From positions 1 through 15,936 of the forward strand of contig JAUPVE010000002.1 of assembly GCA_030917205.1 (NCBI GenBank): a DNA stretch of 15,936 nucleotides, written 5' to 3'. The stretch's first letter is position 1. Every line of letters starts with the position of its first letter. Positions 6,016 through 12,348 of this stretch are shown one piece after another. Below the pieces are notes generated by a model that was not told the DNA's origin, searched no databases, and was given only the letters and a program-made list of their open reading frames with translations. Made by a program: the position numbers and the translations under genes. Origin of the DNA: Patescibacteria group bacterium. GTDB lineage: Bacteria; Patescibacteriota; Patescibacteriia; UBA1558; GWA2-36-10.

Positions 6016-6831
6016 ATGGAAAAAACCGCAGTGCATAAGCAGTTTACCTTTTTGGCCGATGTCTCACCCAAAGCTCAGCCTTTTGTCATTCACTCACCGT
6101 CTAGTGATACCTTAGCTATTTTGATTCACGGCTTTTCTAGCTCACCCTATACTTTTCATGATTTAGCCGAATACTTAGCCAAGCGGGGGATTGATTCAGA
6201 AACTGTACTGCTAGCTGGTCATGGACGGGATTTTAAGTGTTTGAAAAAAAGCACAGCTATAGACTGGTATCAATCAGCGGAGAGAGTATTACATAAAAAT
6301 CAAGCTAAGTATAAAAATATCTTTGTCATTGGCGAATCATTTGGTAGTAATGTGGCTATTCATTTAGCCTCGCATTATCCTAAGCTGAGTGGAGTAGTGA
6401 CATTGAGCATTCCAGTGTTTTTGTTTAAGGAAAAAACTATTAGATTTTTTTTACCACTGGCCGCTTTAGTGACCACGAAGTACAAAAAACGTTGGTTTGA
6501 CTCCAAGGATATGCATCAGATCAAAGAATTTGGTCGACATCTCTATCTGCCAATTGCCAGTATCAAAAATTTTTATAAGTTTATCGATACCTTTACCAAA
6601 AAAGAGGCGCACAAAGTCCGTATACCAGCCCTGATCATGCACTCTCGCAATGATCGCGTGTCACAGGCTAGGAGCTCGCAGTGGCTTTTTGAGGAAATAA
6701 AAAATAAGAATAAGGAGCTGTATCTTTTGGATAAAGAAAATCATCACCTGATCTACAAAACTCGTAGTGATTTGGTTTTTGAAAAAATTACTACTTTTAT
6801 TGAAAAAAATAGGCAAAATTTTGACGATTAG
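6016..6831 (+). CDS. Alpha/beta hydrolase (carboxylesterase / monoacylglycerol-lipase type)
   Basis: A 271-residue serine hydrolase with a full catalytic triad. The oxyanion-hole motif is I-L-I-H-G-F (H38-G39), the nucleophile elbow G-E-S-F-G places Ser108, Asp213 sits in H-S-R-N-D-R-V, and His244 is in E-N-H-H-L-I-Y. The length fits the Est30/monoglyceride-lipase type of short carboxylesterases. A lid-like insert rich in aromatic and basic residues lies between about 135 and 195. There is no signal peptide or membrane anchor, so it probably acts in the cytoplasm on acyl esters. Start ATG 6016 is 2 bases after the upstream stop. The substrate is not identifiable; release of fatty acids from membrane lipid, for use by the acyl-CoA synthetase downstream, is possible but unproven. 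Confidence 0.85.
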   Translation: MEKTAVHKQFTFLADVSPKAQPFVIHSPSSDTLAILIHGFSSSPYTFHDLAEYLAKRGIDSETVLLAGHGRDFKCLKKSTAIDWYQSAERVLHKNQAKYKNIFVIGESFGSNVAIHLASHYPKLSGVVTLSIPVFLFKEKTIRFFLPLAALVTTKYKKRWFDSKDMHQIKEFGRHLYLPIASIKNFYKFIDTFTKKEAHKVRIPALIMHSRNDRVSQARSSQWLFEEIKNKNKELYLLDKENHHLIYKTRSDLVFEKITTFIEKNRQNFDD

Positions 6832-6869
6832 GCCTATATTTGTTAGACTGGCTACTTAGAAACAATACA

Positions 6870-8534
6870 ATGACAAAACAAAAAAATAATATATTTATTG
6901 CTTTGGCTTGGCCCTATGCCAATGGCTCTCTGCACTTGGGTCATCTAGCTGGTTTGCTAGGTGGAGATATTGTGGCTCGCTACTATCGTTTGGCTGGACA
7001 TAAAGTCTTGATGGTGTCTGGTAGTGATTGTCACGGCACACCTATTGCCGTCGAGGCTGACAAGCAGGGTGTGGAGCCAGCTGTTATAGCGTCAAAGTAT
7101 CACACAGAGTTTAAAGATATTTTTTTGAATAAATTGAATTTTTCTTTTGATTGTTATACTACCACTACCACCAAAAATCACGAACAAGCTGTACAGGAGT
7201 TTTTTTTAGATTTGCAAAAAAAGGGTTATATCTACTCAAAGTTTGAAGATCTGGCCTATTGTGAAACTTGTCAGCGCTTTTTACCTGATCGCTATGTCGA
7301 AGGAGAGTGTCCAAAGTGTCAGTTTATTTCGGCTCGGGGCGATCAATGTGATAATTGTGGTGCGTTATTGGATGCTAATCAGCTCATTAAGCCACGTTGT
7401 AAGACTTGTGGTTCTACACCAATCTGGAAGCCTTCGGAACATTTTTTCTTGAAACTTTCAGCTTTTCAAGCCCAATTAGAAAAATGGGTATCTAAAAGTG
7501 AGGGCTGGCGACCAAATGCCAAAAATTTTACTTTGAATTTTTTGAAAGAAGGTTTGCATGATCGGGCTATCACTAGGGACACTAATTGGGGTATAGATAT
7601 ACCGCTAGATGGCTACGAAGCTAAAAAGATTTATGTTTGGTTTGAGGCAGTTATTGGTTATTTTTCTGCCAGTCGCGAGTGGGCTGAATCTACGGGTAAT
7701 GCTCAAGCGTGGCAAGAGTTTTGGCAGAATGACTCGTGTCTGCACTATTATTTTCATGGCAAAGATAACATACCATTTCATACCGTGATTTGGCCGGCGA
7801 TGTTGATGGCCAAAGAGGCTTTGCATTTACCTGATCGCATCATATCTTCTGAATATCTGACTTTAGAAAAAAAACAATTATCCAAGAGTCGTCACTGGGC
7901 TGTCTGGCTACCAGATTTTTTGGCTAAGTTTGAGGCTGACACTATTCGCTATTATTTGGTGATTTCTGGTCCAGAGACTTCTGATGCGGATTTTTCTTGG
8001 ACTGAGTATCAGGTTAAAGTAAATACTGAGTTGATTGGTAAATTTGGCAATTTAGCTAATCGAGTTTTTTCTTTTGTCAATAAACATTGTCCAGATGGAT
8101 TGGTAGCCAGTGATATCAGGCTAGATAAGCCGGCTGAAGATTTATTAAAATTGACTGAGGAGGCCTTTACTAGTGTCGGTGATGGTATTAGCCAAGCCAA
8201 GTTCAGAGACAGTTTGAAAGTAATATTGAATCTAGCTGAGAGTGCCAATAGGTATCTAGAAGAAACTTCGCCTTGGAAGCAGATCGCTACTGATAGACAG
8301 TCAGCGGAGCGAGCTCTCTATACAGCCTCTCAAGTTATTTACAATTTGGCGACTTTACTAAATCCTTTTATACCGCAGTCCACTGATAAAATTTTAGCTA
8401 TGCTTGGTCAGGAGAGAAAACAAGCCTGGCAGTATACAACATTGCCTGCTGTCCAGATTACTAAAGTCGAGCCATTGTTCGCTAGGATTGAGGATGCAGT
8501 GGTAGAGCAAGAGTTCAAGGCCTTGGGCCAATAA
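6870..8534 (+). CDS. metG: Methionyl-tRNA synthetase, compact form
   Basis: Charges tRNA-Met (initiator and elongator) in the cytoplasm. The class I HIGH motif is H-L-G-H (22-25, in W-P-Y-A-N-G-S-L-H-L-G-H). Two zinc knuckles are present: C131/C134 with C147/C150, and C160/C163 with C177/C180. The KMSKS loop reads K-Q-L-S-K-S (335-340), so the usual Met is Leu and the first turn is changed. The C-terminal helical anticodon domain is complete, but the optional EMAP-like tRNA-binding/dimerisation domain is absent, giving about 554 residues. I chose ATG 6870 rather than the in-frame TTG at 6840: the first ten codons from TTG have no counterpart in the family, and M-T-K-Q leads directly into the first strand. 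It follows the hydrolase gene by 38 bases and is the last gene before the terminator. Confidence 0.95.
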   Translation: MTKQKNNIFIALAWPYANGSLHLGHLAGLLGGDIVARYYRLAGHKVLMVSGSDCHGTPIAVEADKQGVEPAVIASKYHTEFKDIFLNKLNFSFDCYTTTTTKNHEQAVQEFFLDLQKKGYIYSKFEDLAYCETCQRFLPDRYVEGECPKCQFISARGDQCDNCGALLDANQLIKPRCKTCGSTPIWKPSEHFFLKLSAFQAQLEKWVSKSEGWRPNAKNFTLNFLKEGLHDRAITRDTNWGIDIPLDGYEAKKIYVWFEAVIGYFSASREWAESTGNAQAWQEFWQNDSCLHYYFHGKDNIPFHTVIWPAMLMAKEALHLPDRIISSEYLTLEKKQLSKSRHWAVWLPDFLAKFEADTIRYYLVISGPETSDADFSWTEYQVKVNTELIGKFGNLANRVFSFVNKHCPDGLVASDIRLDKPAEDLLKLTEEAFTSVGDGISQAKFRDSLKVILNLAESANRYLEETSPWKQIATDRQSAERALYTASQVIYNLATLLNPFIPQSTDKILAMLGQERKQAWQYTTLPAVQITKVEPLFARIEDAVVEQEFKALGQ

Positions 8535-8548
8535 TTATATTTATTTAA

Positions 8549-8584
8549 AAGCTACTTGCTATTTAGTGAGTAGTTTTTGTTTTA
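8549..8584 (+). terminator. Terminator after metG
   Basis: Stem 8552-8559 (CTACTTGC) with 8566-8573 (GTGAGTAG), 8 pairs including two G-T. The loop is 6 bases, the base is lengthened by AAG/TTT pairs, and a T-rich run follows (8574-8584). It ends the unit that begins near 915. Confidence 0.75.
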
Positions 8585-8592
8585 TCTAGCTA

Positions 8593-8622
8593 TTGTCGTT
8601 AGGCCATACTTTATGTTAAAAT
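8593..8622 (+). promoter_or_regulatory. Promoter of the acyl-CoA synthetase/CoA unit
   Basis: TTGTCG (8593-8598), an 18-base spacer, then an extended -10: TG (8614-8615), one base, TAAAAT (8617-8622). Predicted transcription start near 8629, leaving a leader of only about 12 bases before ATG 8641. No other gap in this unit is long enough for a clear promoter. Confidence 0.6.
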
Positions 8623-8640
8623 ATAGTTGTTTTATTGCTT

Positions 8641-10356
8641 ATGTCCAATACGATTATTGCTAATTTTTTGGAAGTAGTTCGCGATTTTGCTCAGCGTCCA
8701 GCTTTAGGTTTTTATAGCCAAGGACACTATCAGACTATCAGCTACCAAGAGCTCAATAATCTCCGTAGCCAATTGGCTGACGATTGGCAGAAAAAAGGAT
8801 ACATACAAGGTGAGAAAGTGGCTGTGATGTTACCCAATTGCCCAGAGTGGGTCATAGCTGACTTGGCAGTAGCTACTTTGGGTCTGATTTTGGTACCCGT
8901 ACACTATACTTATCCAGAAAAGTATTTAGAAACAGTAGTCAATCACTCAGGAGCTAAATTCCTATTGATCAATCAAGAATTATTTACTAAGTATAAAAAT
9001 AGTATTTTGTCTTTGCCACTCAAGGCTATTTATGTAGTTGGCTTGACGGAGAGCGTTGATGATCAGAGAGTTTTGGCTTGGCCATCTTTTGATAAGCATA
9101 AATTAGTCAATATTGAAGCCATGGCTCGGGCAGAAGACTTACACACAATTGTCTATACATCTGGTACTACTGGTGAGCCAAAAGGAGTGATGCTATCGCA
9201 AAAAAATTTAGTTAATGATGCGCAATCCGCTCGGCGCAATGTCCCCATCTACGAAACTGATAAATTCTTTTCTTTTTTGCCTTTGTCACATGCTTTTGAA
9301 AGAATGGCTGGATATTATGGGCCCTTGTTTGCCGGTTGTAGTATTTATTATGCTCAGAGCGCCAAGACCATGATTGCTGATATCAAATTGGTTCAGCCGA
9401 CTGTTTTGCCTTGTGTGCCGAGGATTTTTGAAAAAATATACGCCAAGATTTTTGAGCAAATAAAAAGTGGTAGTAAGTTCAAGAAAAAATTATTTTATCA
9501 AACGCTTAATTTAGTTGATGCCAAGAAAAAAAGGCAGTTAAATATTATAGAAAAATATCAGTATCTTCTTCTGAACTATTTGGTATTCAAGAAAATAAGA
9601 AATATTTTGGGCGGTCAACTGCGCTTGGCTATCTCTGGCGGTGCTTCACTCAATCCAGCCATTGCTAAATTTTTTGATAGCTTAGGCCTGAAGTTGATCG
9701 AGGGCTATGGGTTGACTGAGGCTTCACCAATCGTAGCGGTCAATCATCCTGATAATTATAAATTCGGCACTGTGGGTTTACCACTAGATTGTAATAAAAT
9801 AAAATTGTCAGCTGACAAAGAAGTTTTACTAAAAGGTGACAATGTTATGTTGGGCTACTATGCCAATGAGCAGGCTAGTAGCGAAGCCTTTAATGAAGAT
9901 GGTTGGCTCCATACGGGTGATTTGGGCTTTTTTGATCAGGATGGTTTTTTGTCAATCATTGGTCGAGCCAAAGATGTAATTGTCCTATCAACTGGTAAAA
10001 ATGTTTTCCCAGAGCCAATAGAGTATATACTTAACGCCAATAAGTATATTAGCCAGAGCATGGTCTATGGTGACAAGCAAAAAGCCTTATCAGCTATTAT
10101 TGTGCCAAATAAAGAGTCATTACAAACTTGGTGTGAAAAAGCTAGCATTGAGTTCAAATTACCAGAAGTTTTAAATAATACTTCAGTAGTGAATCTATAC
10201 AGACAAGTTATTGATGACTCGCTAAAAGATTTTTCTAAGACTGAAGGAATTAGTAATTTTAAATTAGTCGAGGAAGAGTTTAGTATTGATAACGCTTTAT
10301 TGACTATTACATTGAAGTTAAGAAGGCATCATATTTTGAGAAAGTATTTTAAGTAA
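8641..10356 (+). CDS. Long-chain acyl-CoA synthetase (AMP-forming)
   Basis: A 571-residue member of the ANL adenylating superfamily that activates a fatty acid to acyl-AMP and transfers it to CoA. The phosphate-binding loop T-S-G-T-T-G-E-P-K-G is at 173-182, the adenine/acyl motif G-Y-G-L-T-E at 355-360, H-T-G-D at 424-427 (Asp427 binds the ribose), the hinge G-R-A-K-D at 441-445, and the C-terminal catalytic Lys is probably Lys559 in T-L-K-L-R-R. It is slightly shorter than E. coli FadD. It is closest in style to FAA1/FadD15-type long-chain synthetases, with F-L-P-L-S-H-A-F-E-R in the middle. I chose ATG 8641 over the in-frame TTG at 8635 because the -10 leaves almost no leader. It is the first gene of its unit and 26 bases before coaC. 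From about codon 490 the codon use turns AT-rich (TTA, AGA), unlike the first 480 codons. Confidence 0.92.
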   Translation: MSNTIIANFLEVVRDFAQRPALGFYSQGHYQTISYQELNNLRSQLADDWQKKGYIQGEKVAVMLPNCPEWVIADLAVATLGLILVPVHYTYPEKYLETVVNHSGAKFLLINQELFTKYKNSILSLPLKAIYVVGLTESVDDQRVLAWPSFDKHKLVNIEAMARAEDLHTIVYTSGTTGEPKGVMLSQKNLVNDAQSARRNVPIYETDKFFSFLPLSHAFERMAGYYGPLFAGCSIYYAQSAKTMIADIKLVQPTVLPCVPRIFEKIYAKIFEQIKSGSKFKKKLFYQTLNLVDAKKKRQLNIIEKYQYLLLNYLVFKKIRNILGGQLRLAISGGASLNPAIAKFFDSLGLKLIEGYGLTEASPIVAVNHPDNYKFGTVGLPLDCNKIKLSADKEVLLKGDNVMLGYYANEQASSEAFNEDGWLHTGDLGFFDQDGFLSIIGRAKDVIVLSTGKNVFPEPIEYILNANKYISQSMVYGDKQKALSAIIVPNKESLQTWCEKASIEFKLPEVLNNTSVVNLYRQVIDDSLKDFSKTEGISNFKLVEEEFSIDNALLTITLKLRRHHILRKYFK

Positions 10357-10382
10357 TTTTTTATAAATTTTAATATAAAAAT

Positions 10383-10949
10383 ATGGAAAAATTTAGTAAT
10401 TTAAAATCAAAAAAGATTTTAATTTGTATTACTGGTGGTATTGCAGTTTATAAGATAGCCTCTTTGGTTAATCATTTTTTAAAAAATGGATCACAAGTAA
10501 AAGTTATCATGACACAAGCAGCTACGGAATTTGTTTCACCTGTTACTTTTCAGGCACTATTGAATGACGTTGTCTATACTGATCTTTTTGATATCAAGAA
10601 TCCACGCGAGGTAGAGCATATCTCCTTGGCAAAGTGGGCAGATATTTGTTTGGTAGCCCCAGCCACAGCTAATACTATTGGTAAAATTGCTCATGGTATA
10701 GCTGATAATTTATTAACAACTGTCGTTATGGCTTTGCCACAAAAAACCAAGATAATTATAGTGCCAGCTATGAATACAGAGATGTGGAATAATCCAATCA
10801 TGAAAAATAATATAAACGAGCTTAAAAAATATAAAAGATATATTTTTATTAATCCAGTAAGTGGTTTGTTGGCCTGCAGAGATGAAGGCATAGGCAAGGT
10901 AGCTGATAGTCAGGATATATTAAAAATTGTAAGTAAGGAGTTAAAATAA
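10383..10949 (+). CDS. coaC: Phosphopantothenoylcysteine decarboxylase (stand-alone CoaC)
   Basis: An FMN-dependent flavoprotein of the HFCD family that decarboxylates 4'-phosphopantothenoylcysteine to 4'-phosphopantetheine, the middle of CoA synthesis. It is 188 residues, so it is the single-domain form and not the usual bacterial CoaBC fusion of about 400. Visible marks are the FMN-binding start I-T-G-G-I-A-V-Y-K (16-24), the active-site His79 in V-E-H-I-S-L-A-K-W-A-D, the substrate motif P-A-M-N-T-E-M-W (128-135, Asn131), and the flexible-loop Cys165 in A-C-R-D-E-G-I-G, which reduces the enethiol intermediate. The stop TAA abuts the ATG of the next gene with no spacer. The partner ligase CoaB is encoded one gene later. 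No Shine-Dalgarno is visible; the 26-base gap upstream is almost pure A/T. Confidence 0.95.
   Translation: MEKFSNLKSKKILICITGGIAVYKIASLVNHFLKNGSQVKVIMTQAATEFVSPVTFQALLNDVVYTDLFDIKNPREVEHISLAKWADICLVAPATANTIGKIAHGIADNLLTTVVMALPQKTKIIIVPAMNTEMWNNPIMKNNINELKKYKRYIFINPVSGLLACRDEGIGKVADSQDILKIVSKELK
10935..10940 (+). promoter_or_regulatory. Shine-Dalgarno of the transglutaminase-like gene
   Basis: AAGGAG lies 9 bases before ATG 10950, inside the end of coaC. It is the only canonical ribosome binding site I can see before any gene in the window, and it fixes this start. Confidence 0.7.
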
Positions 10950-11699
10950 ATGGATTCTATTGATAGTTTTTTGTTGGAGACTAAACATTGTAATTTTAAT
11001 AATCCAACAATAAAAAAATTAGCTCAAGATATTACTAGGGACTGTGTAAGTGATCAGGAAAAGGCAGTCAGGCTTTTTTATTGGGTAAGAGATAATATTC
11101 AATATAGGTTTGGTCCATGGAATAAAATAGCCTCAGATATATTACGGGACAGATTTGGTATGTGTACTAATAAAGCGGTTCTTTTAACTTCATTATTAAG
11201 AGCTGAAGGTATTCATTCAGGTTTTGGCATTTTGAAGGTAAAGGGTCAGGAATATTTTGGCCCCATAGCACCAATTGTTTTGTCTGGTAGGGTGAGTAAG
11301 TTGTCTGTTCATTTTTATTCGTATGTGTTTATTGAAAACAAGTGGATAAAGATAGATCCGTCTGTCGATATTGACTTAGCACGAAAGACAAATTATTTTA
11401 ATCCAACTACACAATTAACAGAGTGGTTTGGTTCGGAAGATGCAACTGAGAATCTTGATCCTTCTCATATCATTTCTGATGAAGGGCCACTTGCAAACAT
11501 AGAGAGTTATCTTAGAAAAAAACCAAGGGTCATTAGTAGGATAAATTTTTTTGTTGGTAATTTATATTTAGATTTTTTACGTTCTAATAAAATAAAGATT
11601 GTTGATCCAAAACAATTAGGTCATTTGTTTGAATCTTGGTTGAAAAGAAACAATTTTTTTTATTATTTTTTATTCAAAATTTATATAAATATCAAATGA
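10950..11699 (+). CDS. Transglutaminase-like cysteine enzyme inserted between coaC and coaB
   Basis: A 249-residue protein of the transglutaminase-like superfamily (papain-type fold). The predicted triad is Cys72 in F-G-M-C-T-N-K-A-V-L-L-T-S-L-L-R-A-E-G-I, His121 in S-V-H-F-Y-S-Y-V, and Asp136 in W-I-K-I-D-P-S; the helix before Cys and the W-x-x-x-D-P spacing are as usual for the family. An N-terminal helical part (1-60, with R-L-F-Y-W-V-R-D-N-I-Q-Y) is the typical lead-in. The C-terminal 70 residues are basic and aromatic and unassigned. There is no signal peptide, so it is probably cytoplasmic. Its ATG touches the coaC stop, and its TGA overlaps the coaB ATG (ATGA, 11696-11699), so it is translated as part of the CoaC/CoaB pair. 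Members hydrolyse or form amide bonds; the substrate here is unknown. A pantothenoyl, pantetheine or cysteinyl amide is an inference from position only. Confidence 0.85.
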   Translation: MDSIDSFLLETKHCNFNNPTIKKLAQDITRDCVSDQEKAVRLFYWVRDNIQYRFGPWNKIASDILRDRFGMCTNKAVLLTSLLRAEGIHSGFGILKVKGQEYFGPIAPIVLSGRVSKLSVHFYSYVFIENKWIKIDPSVDIDLARKTNYFNPTTQLTEWFGSEDATENLDPSHIISDEGPLANIESYLRKKPRVISRINFFVGNLYLDFLRSNKIKIVDPKQLGHLFESWLKRNNFFYYFLFKIYINIK

Positions 11700-12346
11700 A
11701 AAAAGCTTTTTATGGTAAGAGATTTTTGATTACAGCGGGCCCAGTTTGGGTGCCAATAGATAGTGTGAGGGTTCTGACTAATATTTTTGGAGGTAAATTA
11801 GGCTATGTTATTGCTCAGGAGGCTGTCAAATTAGGCGCTGAGGTCACACTGTTGATGGGACCTGGTAGAGTTCAGTTTGTTGGTAATGAAAAGTTTAAAG
11901 TAATTAAATATAGGACATTTTCTGACATATACAAGTTAATGAAAAATGAAATCAGTACTAAAAAATACGATGTCATCATTCATTCGGCGGCAATTCCAGA
12001 TTATGTACCTGTGAAGGTTTTTAATGGTAAAATTAAATCCGGCAAAAAAGATTTAACAATAAGATTTAAAAAAACTTTTAAAATTGTAGATAGAATAAAA
12101 AAATGGGATAAAGACGTTTTATTGGTAAAGTTTAAATTAGAGGTTGGTAAATCAAAAAAACAATTATTAAGCATTGCCCATGAAAGTATGTTGAAATCCC
12201 ATGCTGATATTATAGTGGCTAATGAATTTGGGGATGTTATAGATGGTCACTTGGCGTATATATGTGGATCTGGTGAGCCAATAAAATGTTATGGGAAAGA
12301 TGGTGTGGCAAAAAATTTATTGAGTATGATTAGGTTAAAAATATAG
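11696..12346 (+). CDS. coaB: Phosphopantothenate-cysteine ligase (stand-alone CoaB)
   Basis: Joins 4'-phosphopantothenate to cysteine using a nucleotide triphosphate (CTP in bacteria), the step before CoaC. It is 216 residues, the size of the CoaB domain alone. The N-terminal L-I-T-A-G-P (11-16), P-I-D-S-V-R (20-25) and T-N (28-29) match the DFP/CoaB start, although the usual T-x-E before P-I-D is V-W-V. Further on come S-A-A-I-P-D-Y (97-103, for the usual A-A-V-S-D-Y), the K-I-K-S segment that carries the nucleotide-binding lysine, and an I-V-A-N-E-F-G-D block near the end. I chose ATG 11696, which forms the ATGA overlap with the upstream stop. The in-frame TTG at 11636 would add 20 residues overlapping the coding end of the upstream gene and has no family support. 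The kinase gene follows after 2 bases. Confidence 0.93.
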   Translation: MKKAFYGKRFLITAGPVWVPIDSVRVLTNIFGGKLGYVIAQEAVKLGAEVTLLMGPGRVQFVGNEKFKVIKYRTFSDIYKLMKNEISTKKYDVIIHSAAIPDYVPVKVFNGKIKSGKKDLTIRFKKTFKIVDRIKKWDKDVLLVKFKLEVGKSKKQLLSIAHESMLKSHADIIVANEFGDVIDGHLAYICGSGEPIKCYGKDGVAKNLLSMIRLKI

Positions 12347-12348
12347 TT

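Noticed and set aside
8563..8572. Ten bases TTAGTGAGTA shared by the metG terminator and the terminator at 15211-15220
   Set aside because: In one it forms the stem and in the other the loop, so a common function is unlikely. The match is short enough to be chance.
11636..11695. Longer CoaB from an upstream TTG
   Set aside because: The 20 extra residues are a shadow of the transglutaminase gene's coding end, and the family motif L-I-T-A-G-P starts naturally close to the ATG at 11696.
11697..11699. TGA read as a sense codon (recoded genetic code)
   Set aside because: The TGA forms an ATGA overlap with the coaB start, and the other genes contain no in-frame TGA, so it is an ordinary stop.
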